Shown here piece after piece: positions 17,329-25,276 of a stretch of DNA of 64,000 nucleotides. Position 1 is the first letter of the stretch, and every line of letters begins with the position of its first letter. The stretch covers positions 4,402,001 to 4,466,000 of the forward strand of contig NZ_CP096882.1 of NCBI RefSeq assembly GCF_023273875.1, read 5' to 3'. The translations under genes and the position numbers were made by a program. The notes beneath the pieces were generated by a model. That model ran no database searches. It was given only the letters and a program-made list of their open reading frames with translations, and was not told the DNA's origin. The stretch comes from Pseudarthrobacter sp. SSS035 (lineage in GTDB: Bacteria > Actinomycetota > Actinomycetes > Actinomycetales > Micrococcaceae).

Positions 17329-17735
17329 CGCCAGCCTCCACTGCGGGGACCATCCGGAGGATCGCTGAGATCCCCGGCGGGGCGGCCGCGGTCGGCCCCT
17401 TCTCCCAGGCAGTGGTGGCCAACGGGTTCGTATTCACGGCCGGCCAGATCCCCGCCATCACGGGACTGGACAACCAGCCCGAAACGTTCGAGGAACAGGT
17501 CCGCCAGACACTCCGGAACCTCACCGCGGTGCTGGAGGCCGCCGGATCCGGGCTGGCCCATGTGGTCAAAGTCAACACCTACCTCACTGACCCGGGGCAG
17601 CTGGAGGAGTACAACCGCGTCTACGCGGAGTTCTTCGGCGACGCAAAGCCGGCACGCACGTCCGTCTGTGTCAGCCTCTGGGGAGTCTCCCTGGAAATCG
17701 AATGTGTTGCGGTCCTGGCTGAGGCGGGACGGTGA
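17325..17735 (+). CDS. RidA family protein (YjgF/YER057c/UK114)
   Basis: A 136-residue trimeric-type RidA protein. The family markers are present: FTAGQIP, VVKVNTYLTD, the PARTSV arginine that binds the carboxylate of 2-aminoacrylate-type imines, and EIECVAV with the active-site Glu. RidA enzymes hydrolyse reactive enamine/imine intermediates to keto acids; catabolic relatives act on pathway-specific intermediates. It overlaps both neighbours by 4 nt (GTGA) and so is translationally coupled to the transporter and the RraA-like gene. Confidence 0.9.
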   Translation: MTPASTAGTIRRIAEIPGGAAAVGPFSQAVVANGFVFTAGQIPAITGLDNQPETFEEQVRQTLRNLTAVLEAAGSGLAHVVKVNTYLTDPGQLEEYNRVYAEFFGDAKPARTSVCVSLWGVSLEIECVAVLAEAGR

Positions 17736-18358
17736 GCAGCAAGGTCCTGGCAGGCACGCAGGTCCTGGCTGGCCTGGAGGCCGTCAGCTACCCCACCATC
17801 GGGCATTTCCTCGAAGACGGATTCGTTGACCCGGCCATCCAGTCGCTGCTGGATGGCGTGAAGGTGGCCGGGCCTGCGGTCACCGTCCGGATCGTCGGCA
17901 ATGACGCGATCGCCATGAACCGGGCGCTGCTGGAGCTGTACCCCGGCGCAGTGCTGGTGGTGGACATGGACGGCGATCGCCGCCATGCCCCCGTCGGCGC
18001 GGTGACGGCCGCAGCCGCCAAGGCCCAGGGCGCCGCCGGCATCGTGGTGGACGGCGTGGCAACGGACCTGCTGGAGCTGCGGAGCACCGGCCTGCCGGTC
18101 TTCGCCCGCGGCACGTCATGCCTCACCACCAAGCGCCTGCACGGCACGGGGTCTGCGGTCAACGTTCCCGTGACATGCGGGGGTGTGAACGTGGCCCCCG
18201 GCGACTGGGTGCTGGGTGACGATAACGGCGTAATTGTGTTGTCCCCCCGGGAGGCAGCAGCTGTCCTGGAGCAGGCGCTCGCCTCCGACGCAGCCGAGCC
18301 GGAGCTGCTGGCACGGATTGCGGCGGGAGAACCGCTCGAGACGCTGCTGGCGCACTGA
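17732..18358 (+). CDS. RraA family protein (HMG/CHA aldolase- or decarboxylase-like)
   Basis: A 208-residue RraA-fold protein. Family members are Mg-dependent aldolases of 4-hydroxy-4-methyl-2-oxoglutarate, oxaloacetate decarboxylases, or RNase E inhibitors. The scaffold is clear: PTIGHFLE at the start, GAVLVVDMDGD, GAAGIVVDG and GLPVFARG. The usual catalytic Arg-Asp pair after VVDG reads Ala-Thr-Asp here (VATD), so the Arg is replaced, unlike the RraA domain at 28291-29778, which keeps VRD. The activity may therefore differ. It is the last gene of the transporter-RidA-RraA operon and is followed by a strong hairpin. Confidence 0.85.
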   Translation: MSSKVLAGTQVLAGLEAVSYPTIGHFLEDGFVDPAIQSLLDGVKVAGPAVTVRIVGNDAIAMNRALLELYPGAVLVVDMDGDRRHAPVGAVTAAAAKAQGAAGIVVDGVATDLLELRSTGLPVFARGTSCLTTKRLHGTGSAVNVPVTCGGVNVAPGDWVLGDDNGVIVLSPREAAAVLEQALASDAAEPELLARIAAGEPLETLLAH

Positions 18359-18376
18359 CCCGCGAATGCACTGGCC

Positions 18377-18407
18377 TGATTGTGCACTGACTTGATTGTG
18401 CACTGAC
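18377..18407. repeat. 15-bp direct repeat after the RraA gene
   Basis: TGATTGTGCACTGAC occurs at 18377-18391 and again at 18393-18407. The shorter piece GCACTGAC also spans the RraA stop codon. It is a local slippage-type duplication in untranslated DNA just before the terminator hairpin. Confidence 0.85.
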
Positions 18408-18419
18408 AGCTTGTCCATT

Positions 18420-18460
18420 GAAGCGGCCGGCCCCGGCTAACTGCCGGGGCCGGCCGCTTC
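18420..18460. terminator. Perfect 17-bp hairpin between convergent operons
   Basis: Arms 18420-18436 and 18444-18460 pair perfectly (17 bp, GC-rich, starting GAAGCGGCC) around the 7-nt loop CTAACTG. There is no T-tract on the plus strand. It separates the convergent RraA operon and the end of the arabinose operon, so it probably terminates both. Confidence 0.8.
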
Positions 18461-18490
18461 TGTGCGTGTCAACGCCACCACCACGCGGCA

Positions 18491-19392
18491 TCAGGCGGCG
18501 AAGATGCTCCAGCGGGCCTGGTGGCTGCTGCCCGGTTCCAGCTGCAGCAGGTCCTGGCCGCTGTTGAAGGCGCCCGGTGGACAGGTCATCGGCTCAACCG
18601 CCAGGCCCGCCTGTTCGCTGCGGGGGCGGGTTTGTCTGCGGTATGGATCTGCAGCCAGGGGCAGGTCCGGTCCCAGGCCATGCCCACCCCGGTTCCGCCG
18701 GGGTCTCTGGCGATCAGCTGGGCGCGGCCGCCGTCGTCGAACTCAAGGTCGGTGAAGGCGTGGTCGATCTGCGTGCCGCCGATTGCCCGCGGCACCCGGA
18801 AGTCGAACTGGTGGCCCGCCACCGTCCTGGTCGTGACCGGCAGCAGCCGGTCCGGCGTGACCTCGAGGAAAGACTCCGCGGGGATCCGGACGGTCCAGTC
18901 ATCCAACGGCGCGGGTCCGGCCAGCAGATACGGGTGCGGGCACACACCGTAGGGGGCCGCCTCGTCGCCGACGTTGCTTGCCGTGACAGTGGTGTGCAGC
19001 CCGGCGTCGTCCAGCTCGTAGTCGACGCGGAGCCGAAGGTGGAACGGATACCCTGGGGCCGCGGGGATTTCACAGGACAGGCTCACCGCGTCGGCACCGC
19101 TGCGTTCAACTGTCCACAAACGGTCGAACGCGAGCCCGTGCAGTGCTGCGCCCCGCTCCGGTTCGTTGATGGGCAGTTGGTGCTCGACGCCGGCAAAACG
19201 GTAGGTGCCATCGGCGATCCGGTTGGGCCACGGCGCAGCGATGATCCCCCGGTAGTCCGGGATGGGCGCATCTGCGTCGAACGGCACCACCAGGTCCCGG
19301 CCTTGGAAGGCCAGCCGCCTCGGGGCACCGCCGCGCTGGACGACGGCGGCGCTGTAGTCCCCCGAAACAAGCTCAAGTTCGGCGCCGTTCAC
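18491..19392 (-). pseudogene. Aldose 1-epimerase family gene with a 1-base frameshift near the 3' end
   Basis: The gene starts at GTG 19392, overlapping the araA stop by 4 nt (GTGA), and encodes a galactose-mutarotase-like beta-sandwich: VSGDYSAAVVQRGGA, APWPNRIADGTY, the LHGLAFDRLW histidine and HPYLLAG. After HTADKPAPAANR the frame runs into a TGA at 18586-18588. One base over, starting near 18625, the expected C-terminus continues (AGLAVEPMTCPPGAFNSG, then a LEPGSSHQARW block) to a TGA at 18491-18493. One missing base in AACAGGCGGG explains this. The gene would interconvert anomers of the sugar entering the arabinose route. As read, it lacks the conserved EPMTCPP region. Confidence 0.8.
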
Positions 19393-20909
19393 AGCCCGCC
19401 GGCCAGCCTGTAGTAGGCGGCGTTCCAGTTGAGTTCCTTCTTGAACTGCTTGATGGTGGTGCCTTCGTCGATGGTGAGGAGTTCGGTCTTGGCAATTTCG
19501 GCGAAGTCCTCGAAAACGTCCAGCCCCACCTGCGTGGACAGTACCGTATGGTGCGCAGCGCCGGCGGTGAGCCACGCGGCGGCCGACGTGGCGAAGTCGG
19601 GTTTGGGCGACCAGAGCGCCCGGGCCACCGGCAGGTTGGGCAGCGGCTCGTCGAGGTCCACGACGTCGACGGCGTTCGCCACCAGCCGGAAGCGGTCGCG
19701 CATGTCCGAGAGCGCCACCACCACACCCGGGCCGGCATCGGTGTCGAACACCATCCGGACCGGGTCTTCCTTGCCGCCGATACCGAGCGGGTGGATCTCG
19801 ACGCGCGGTTTTGTGGCCGTCAGCGACGGGCAGACTTCGAGCATGTGCGCGCCCAGGATCTTCTCGGCGCCGGGCTCCAGATGGTAGGTGTAGTCCTCCA
19901 TCAGAGAGGCTCCGCCGGGCAGGCCGGCGCCCATCACCTTGGCGGCGCGGACCAGGATGGCCGTCTTCCAGTCGCCTTCGGCGCCGAAGCCGTAGCCGTC
20001 GGCCATCAGCCGCTGGACGGCCATGCCGGGCAGCTGGCGGAGTTCGCCCAGGTCTTCGAAGGAGGTGGTGAACGCGGCGGAACCGTTGGACTCAAGGATG
20101 CTGCGCAGCCCCAGTTCAATTCGGGCGCTGTAGCGCAGCGACTCGTGCCGCGCTCCCCCGGCCTTCAGCTCCGGGACCACCTCGTACACGCGCTCGTACT
20201 CCGCAACCAGGGTGTCGACGTCGGACTCTGCGGCGCCGTACACGGCGTCGGCGAGCTCGTTGACGGACCACGTGTTCACAGAGACGCCGAAGCGCAGTTC
20301 CGCTTCGGTCTTGTCCCCCTCGGTGACGGCCACGTTGCGCATGTTGTCACCGAAGCGCGTCAGTTTCAGGGTCCGGACCGCGGCCCAACCGGCCGTAGCC
20401 CGCTGCCACACGCCCACCTGCCGCGAGACCTCCGGGTTGGACACGTGGCCCACCACGGTCTTGCGCGGAATGCCCAGGCGGGACTGGATGTAGCCGAACT
20501 CGCGGTCGCCGTGGGCTGCCTGGTTGAGGTTCATGAAGTCGAAGTCGATGTCCGCCCAGGGCAGCTCCACGTTGGCCTGCGTGTGCAGGTGCAGGAGCGG
20601 CTTGCGCAGCAGGTCCAGGCCCTGGATCCACATCTTGGCCGGGCTGAAGGTGTGCATCCACGCCGTCACACCGATCACGGAATCGTCCGAGTTCGCTTCC
20701 AGCGCGGTGCGGCGGATGGCGTCCGAATCGGTGAGGACCGGCTTCCAGACCACCTTGACCGGGACGTCGGAGGAGGCGTTCAGCGCGGCGGCAATCTCCT
20801 GTGACTGGGCGGCGACCTGCTTGAGGACATCCTCGCCGTAGAGGTGCTGGCTGCCGGTGAGGAACCAGACCTCGTAGTGGCCGAGGGACGTGCTGTTGGC
20901 GTTGTTCAT
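19389..20909 (-). CDS. araA: L-arabinose isomerase
   Basis: A 506-residue enzyme converting L-arabinose to L-ribulose in the cytoplasm. It has the typical start (YEVWFLTGSQHLYGE), the HTFSPAKMW block, GYGFGAEGDWKTA and the conserved MEDYTYHLEPG and GAHMLEVCP segments that carry the Mn-binding Glu and His residues. The length is normal for the family (about 500). It is third in the araB-araD-araA order, with 46 nt after araD, and is followed by the frameshifted epimerase. Confidence 0.97.
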   Translation of the reverse strand: MNNANSTSLGHYEVWFLTGSQHLYGEDVLKQVAAQSQEIAAALNASSDVPVKVVWKPVLTDSDAIRRTALEANSDDSVIGVTAWMHTFSPAKMWIQGLDLLRKPLLHLHTQANVELPWADIDFDFMNLNQAAHGDREFGYIQSRLGIPRKTVVGHVSNPEVSRQVGVWQRATAGWAAVRTLKLTRFGDNMRNVAVTEGDKTEAELRFGVSVNTWSVNELADAVYGAAESDVDTLVAEYERVYEVVPELKAGGARHESLRYSARIELGLRSILESNGSAAFTTSFEDLGELRQLPGMAVQRLMADGYGFGAEGDWKTAILVRAAKVMGAGLPGGASLMEDYTYHLEPGAEKILGAHMLEVCPSLTATKPRVEIHPLGIGGKEDPVRMVFDTDAGPGVVVALSDMRDRFRLVANAVDVVDLDEPLPNLPVARALWSPKPDFATSAAAWLTAGAAHHTVLSTQVGLDVFEDFAEIAKTELLTIDEGTTIKQFKKELNWNAAYYRLAGGL

Positions 20910-20955
20910 GGGTTTCTCCTGTGAAAGTCCGGTGAAGTGCGGGGGTCCGGGCCGG

Positions 20956-21660
20956 CTAGCGGCCGTAGACGTTCTGGTAGCGGGCGTAGAGGGATTCGAT
21001 CTTGGCCTGGTCCATCGGCAGCGGCTCGCCGAGCTGCCGGGAAATGTGCACTGTCCGCGCCACTTCCTCGCACATCACCGCAGCCTTCACTGCGTCCCTG
21101 GCATCCTTGCCGATGGTGAACGGGCCGTGGTTCTGCATCAGCACCGCGGGCGAGTTGGAGTCCTTCAGCGTCTCCACGATGCCCTGCCCGATCGAGTCGT
21201 CACCGATCAGCGCGAAGGGTCCCACCGGGATGGTGCCGCCGAACTCGTCGCCCATCATGGTCAGCACGCACGGGATCGCTTCGCCCCGCGCCGCCCAGGC
21301 CGTGGCGTAGGTGGAGTGGGTGTGCACTACTCCCCCGACGTCGGGCATGTGCCGGTAGACATAGGCGTGCGCGGCGGTGTCCGACGACGGCGACAGCCCC
21401 GGGTTGCCCCACTCACCGTCGGCGTCGCCTGCCACGGGCACCCCATACAGGTCGGTGACCACCATCTGCTCGGGTGTGAGGTCATCGTAGGAGACGCCGG
21501 ACGGCTTAATGACCATCAGGTTATGGCCTGGAACGCGCGCGGAGACATTGCCTGCTGTCCACACCACCAGCTCATAGCGGATGAGCTCGGCATGCAGGGT
21601 GCAGACCTCCTGCCGGATCCGGTCGATGGTGTCCAGTGTTTTTGCGGTCGCGGTGCTCAT
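20956..21660 (-). CDS. araD: L-ribulose-5-phosphate 4-epimerase
   Basis: A 234-residue class II aldolase/epimerase-fold enzyme making D-xylulose 5-phosphate from L-ribulose 5-phosphate. The GNVSARVPG and KPSGVSYDDL phosphate-binding motifs, the zinc histidines in VVHTHSTYATAWA and the later MQNHGPFTIG histidine are all present, as is the C-terminal YARYQNVYGR. The ATG at 21660 overlaps the araB stop by 4 nt. It completes the arabinose route into the pentose phosphate pathway. Confidence 0.96.
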   Translation of the reverse strand: MSTATAKTLDTIDRIRQEVCTLHAELIRYELVVWTAGNVSARVPGHNLMVIKPSGVSYDDLTPEQMVVTDLYGVPVAGDADGEWGNPGLSPSSDTAAHAYVYRHMPDVGGVVHTHSTYATAWAARGEAIPCVLTMMGDEFGGTIPVGPFALIGDDSIGQGIVETLKDSNSPAVLMQNHGPFTIGKDARDAVKAAVMCEEVARTVHISRQLGEPLPMDQAKIESLYARYQNVYGR

Positions 21661-23372
21661 GCGGTGGCTCCGGCAGCAACGAGTGCTTTCGTGGCATTGC
21701 GTTGGATGGTCTTGAGCCGGTGCATCACGTCATTGGCTCCCCTGCCGAAGTAGTCGTGGAGTATCCGGTATTCCTGGAACAGTTCCTCGTAGGCTGCAAC
21801 GTTTTCCGGGATCGGCGTGTAGACGTCGCCGGGTTCTGAGCCCATCGCCGCCGCGGCTTCGCGGATACTGGCGTACTTTCCGGCCGCAACGGCGGCGTGG
21901 ATGGCGGAGCCCAGGGCCGGGCCCTGGGTTGAGCCGATGGTGGAGAGCTGCAGTCCCGTGATGTCCGCGTAGATCTGCATGAGCAGCTTGTTCTTCAGCA
22001 GGCCGCCGGCCACCATGAATTCCTTCACCGGAACGCCGGAGTCGCGGAAGGCATCCACGATGGTGCGGGTGCCGAAAGCCGTGGCCTCCAGCAGCGCGCG
22101 GTATGTGTCCTCGGGCTTGGTCGCGAGCGTCTGGCCCACCACCACGCCGGAGAGTTCGTGGTCCACTAGCACCGAGCGGTTGCCGGAGTGCCAGTCCAGG
22201 GCGATGAGTCCGTGCTCGCCGATGGCCTGGCGGGCGGCAAGGTCGGTGAGGTATTCGTGGATGCCCAGCCCTGCTGCAGCCGCCGCCTGGTGGTATTCCG
22301 GCGGGACACCGTTGCTGGTGAACCAGCCGAAGATGTCGCCGACGCCGGACTGTCCGGCTTCGTAGCCCCACAGGCCGTCCACGATCCCGCCGTCCACCAC
22401 GCCGCACATGCCCGGCACCTCATGCAGTTCGGTGCCGTTCATGACGTGGCAGGTGGACGTGCCCATGATGGCCACCAGCTGCCCCGGCTCCACTGCCTTT
22501 GCAGCCGGGGCCGTGACATGGGCGTCCACGTTGCCCACCGCGACGGCGATGCCCGCAGGCAATCCCGTCCATCCGGCGGCTTCAGCCGTGAGGTAGCCGG
22601 CGGCATCGCCCAAGCGGCCGATGGTGTGTTCGAGTTTGGTGCTGACGAAGTCCCTAAACGCCGGGTTCAGCGCGGCGAGGAAGTCCTCGGAGGGGTACCG
22701 GCCGTCCTGGTAGATGCCCTTGTAACCGGCGGTGCAGGCGTTGCGAACGTACTGGCCGCAAAGCTGCCAGACGATCCAGTCGGCCGCCTCCACCCAGTGA
22801 TCCATGGCGGCGTAGGCTTCCGGGTCCTCCTCCAGCAGCTGCAGGCCCTTGGCGAACTCCCATTCGGACGAGATGAGCCCGCCGTAGCGCGGCAGCCATG
22901 CCTCGCCTCGCTCGGCGGCGAGTTCGTTGATCCTGTCCGCCTGCGGCTGCGCGGCGTGGTGCCGCCATAGCTTCACATAGGCGTGCGGGCGGCTGGCAAA
23001 GCCGGGCAGTTCGTTCAGCGGGGTGCCGTCGGCCTTGACGGGCACCATGGTGCAGGCGGTGAAGTCGGTGGCGATGCCGACGACGGCTGCCGGGTTGATC
23101 CCGGCGTCCGCGATCGCTGCGGGGACGGCGTGGCGGAGGACGTCGCGGTAGTCGTTCGGCACCTGCAGGGCCCATTCCCCGGGAAGCCGGGCGCCGCCGT
23201 CGCCCGCTACATCCGCCGGCAGGGTATCCGTGACCACGGCGTGCGGATAGTCGAAGACACCGCTGCCCAGTTCCTTGCCATCACGGACCCGGACCACAAC
23301 GGCCCGTCCCGAAAGCGTTCCATAGTCCACGCCGATGACGTAGTTGTCTGTGCCGTCCACTGTGACGTCCAT
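21657..23372 (-). CDS. araB: Ribulokinase
   Basis: A 571-residue FGGY-family kinase phosphorylating L-ribulose at O5. The N-terminal ATPase motif YVIGVDYGTLSGRAVVV, DFTACTMVPV, the WVEAADWIVW block and the C-terminal FMVAGGLLKNKLLMQIYAD segment are typical. The frame is open to 23444, but the ATG at 23372 is preferred: it has a TTGGAGGA ribosome-binding site 7 nt away, and the longer frame would read through the operator. It is the first gene of the operon, and its promoter carries the LacI-type palindrome. Confidence 0.96.
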   Translation of the reverse strand: MDVTVDGTDNYVIGVDYGTLSGRAVVVRVRDGKELGSGVFDYPHAVVTDTLPADVAGDGGARLPGEWALQVPNDYRDVLRHAVPAAIADAGINPAAVVGIATDFTACTMVPVKADGTPLNELPGFASRPHAYVKLWRHHAAQPQADRINELAAERGEAWLPRYGGLISSEWEFAKGLQLLEEDPEAYAAMDHWVEAADWIVWQLCGQYVRNACTAGYKGIYQDGRYPSEDFLAALNPAFRDFVSTKLEHTIGRLGDAAGYLTAEAAGWTGLPAGIAVAVGNVDAHVTAPAAKAVEPGQLVAIMGTSTCHVMNGTELHEVPGMCGVVDGGIVDGLWGYEAGQSGVGDIFGWFTSNGVPPEYHQAAAAAGLGIHEYLTDLAARQAIGEHGLIALDWHSGNRSVLVDHELSGVVVGQTLATKPEDTYRALLEATAFGTRTIVDAFRDSGVPVKEFMVAGGLLKNKLLMQIYADITGLQLSTIGSTQGPALGSAIHAAVAAGKYASIREAAAAMGSEPGDVYTPIPENVAAYEELFQEYRILHDYFGRGANDVMHRLKTIQRNATKALVAAGATA

Positions 23373-23412
23373 GAAGTCCTCCAAATAGCTGGTCCGGTGT
23401 GCGCGGATTGAT

Positions 23413-23444
23413 CCAATTGTGAGCGCTAACAATTGGGACGTCAA
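23413..23444 (-). promoter_or_regulatory. araB promoter with LacI-type operator
   Basis: A 24-bp near-perfect palindrome (arms CCAATTGT and ACAATTGG around AGCGCT) spans 23413-23436. On the minus strand TTGACG (-35, 23439-23444) and CACAAT (-10, 23416-23421) are 17 nt apart, so the palindrome covers the spacer and the -10 box. This fits repression by the adjacent LacI-family regulator. Confidence 0.8.
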
Positions 23445-23479
23445 GTGTCGGGGTTATGGCTGGGAAGATCAGGAGAGAA

Positions 23480-24493
23480 TCAGGCGGGAGCGGCCGTACT
23501 CCTGCGGACAACCAGTTCCGGCTCCACCATGACGGTGCCTGCGCCCGCGCCGCCCTCAAGGGCGCTCAGCATAACGCCCATGCAGCGCCTGCCGAGTTCC
23601 TCGAAGTCCTGGCGCACGGTGGTCAGCGGCGGCGTGAAGTAGCCCGACTCAGGCTGGTCATCGAAGCCCACCACGGAGACGTCCTCGGGCACGCGGACCC
23701 CCGCTTCGCTGAAGGCGCGCAGCAGGCCCAGGGCCATCTGGTCATTGCCAACGAACAGGGCCGTAGCCGTGCGCTCAGCGGCAAGCTGCCGGCCGATCCG
23801 GTACCCGCTGCCGGCGCTCCAGTCGCCTTCGATCAAAAGGTCATCGGGCAGGCCGGCTTCGCGGAGCCGCTCACCCCACCCCTCGGCACGGGACCTGCCG
23901 TCCACCCAGTCCTGGGGCCCGGAAACATGGCCGATCCGGCGGTGGCCCAGGTCGATCAGGTGCGAGACCGCCAGGCGCGCGCCAAGCTTCTGGTCCACCA
24001 ACGCTCCGCTGAAGAGCCCCCGGCCGGGGGCACCCACAAGAATCACGGGTACGTCCAGGGTCAGGCCCTCCAGCGCCTGGACGGTGCCGTCGTGGGGCAC
24101 AATGACGATTATCCCGTCCGCGCCCTGGTCCGTGAGATGGCTGACGGCGTCCGAGATGGCCTCCGCTCCGGCCTCCTTGATGGCTTCGATGCTCACAAAG
24201 TAGCCAGCCTCCCGGGCAGCCTGCTGGACCCCGAGGAGAGTGCTGGCAGGACCGTACTGCCCCATTTCGGCCGCGAGCACGCCGATGGTCTGCGAACGCC
24301 GGGTGACCAGGCTTCTGGCGGCGGTGTTGCGCCGGTAGCCGAGTTCAGCAATGGCCGCCTCCACTTTTTCCCGGGTGGCGCTGCTGACATTGGGGTGGTT
24401 GTTGATGACCCGCGAGACCGTCTGGTGGGACACCTTTGCCCGCGCTGCCACGTCTTCCAGGCGTGGCTGGCGTCGGTCAATGGTGTTGCCCAT
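23480..24493 (-). CDS. LacI family transcriptional regulator of the arabinose operon
   Basis: A 337-residue repressor. The N-terminal helix-turn-helix and hinge are clear (RLEDVAARAKVSHQTVSRVI, then NPNVSS-like HPNVSSATREKV), followed by a periplasmic-binding-like ligand domain with VPVILVG, ALFVGNDQMALG and VSVVGFDDQPES. It is transcribed on the same strand as araBDA and ends 107 nt before the araB start, with the operator between them. Binding of L-arabinose or a pathway intermediate as inducer is inferred from context. Confidence 0.92.
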   Translation of the reverse strand: MGNTIDRRQPRLEDVAARAKVSHQTVSRVINNHPNVSSATREKVEAAIAELGYRRNTAARSLVTRRSQTIGVLAAEMGQYGPASTLLGVQQAAREAGYFVSIEAIKEAGAEAISDAVSHLTDQGADGIIVIVPHDGTVQALEGLTLDVPVILVGAPGRGLFSGALVDQKLGARLAVSHLIDLGHRRIGHVSGPQDWVDGRSRAEGWGERLREAGLPDDLLIEGDWSAGSGYRIGRQLAAERTATALFVGNDQMALGLLRAFSEAGVRVPEDVSVVGFDDQPESGYFTPPLTTVRQDFEELGRRCMGVMLSALEGGAGAGTVMVEPELVVRRSTAAPA

Positions 24494-24716
24494 GTGAGGG
24501 ACCCTTCGGTGGAAGACAAGGTGGTGTCCAACATTCTATGGCCGCTGTCATTTTCACGAGTCGTCTGCCGTGGACGCGGCGGCCTTGGTGAGAACCGTCG
24601 GAATCTCTTCGTCCCGGTGGAGTTATCCGGTGTTATTCTCTGTCCAGGCCCGGGCGTCCAGTGTTATGTGCGGCCGGTTCAAGGTTCGGAACATTCTTTG
24701 CTGAAGAGTTCAGTCC

Positions 24717-25205
24717 GTGGATGCTCCAGTCGTTTCCGGTTCAATGTTCCTGGCCGAGCTTGCGCTGAGTGTGATCCGGCTCGGTCCCGGGACGCTGACG
24801 GGGCCATCGTTCGTCACTGATGTCCTGCTCAAGCTTCTGGGCGCTGCGGCGTTGGAGGAATTTCTTTTCCGTGTGCTGCTCCTCAGTGGCCTGGCGGTGC
24901 TCTTGTCCCGGGTCGCGTCGGGTCGCTGGATCGCGGTCCTGGCCACCGCAGTCCTCTTTGGTGCCGCGCATCTGGGGAACGAGGGTGCATCTGCCATCAG
25001 CGCTTTCGGTACTGGCCCGGGCGGGGTGATTTATGCTGTCGCTTTCCTTGCGACCCGCAGCGTGTGGCTGCCCCTTGGCCTGCACCTTGGCTGGAACATG
25101 TCCCAGGGTCTCTTCGGGCTGCCGATCAGCGGCACCCACGTGCCCGGCTGGTTCAGCACGAGCTGGTCCGGGCCGCTACCCGCCTGTCCGTGTCGATTCT
25201 GTTGA
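24717..25205 (+). CDS. Truncated CPBP family intramembrane protease
   Basis: A 162-residue protein with the core motifs of CPBP (Abi) intramembrane endopeptidases: ALEEFLFRVLLL (Glu pair and Arg), VLFGAAHLGN (His) and LGLHLGWNMSQG (His and Asn). Usual members have about 100 further N-terminal residues with several helices. Here a TGA at 24702 lies just upstream of the only GTG start, and after SGTHVPGWFST-SWSG the C-terminus turns into a short Cys/Pro tail instead of the usual last helix. It is probably a remnant, although the catalytic core is intact. The 223-nt region upstream, between the LacI start and this gene, holds no other feature I can support. Confidence 0.55.
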   Translation: MDAPVVSGSMFLAELALSVIRLGPGTLTGPSFVTDVLLKLLGAAALEEFLFRVLLLSGLAVLLSRVASGRWIAVLATAVLFGAAHLGNEGASAISAFGTGPGGVIYAVAFLATRSVWLPLGLHLGWNMSQGLFGLPISGTHVPGWFSTSWSGPLPACPCRFC

Positions 25206-25276
25206 TGCGGGTGTAGTTTCCCAGGCCGGGTCCACTTCTATGTGGTGGTCATCGAATAGCCCGGCGCCTTGCGGGT

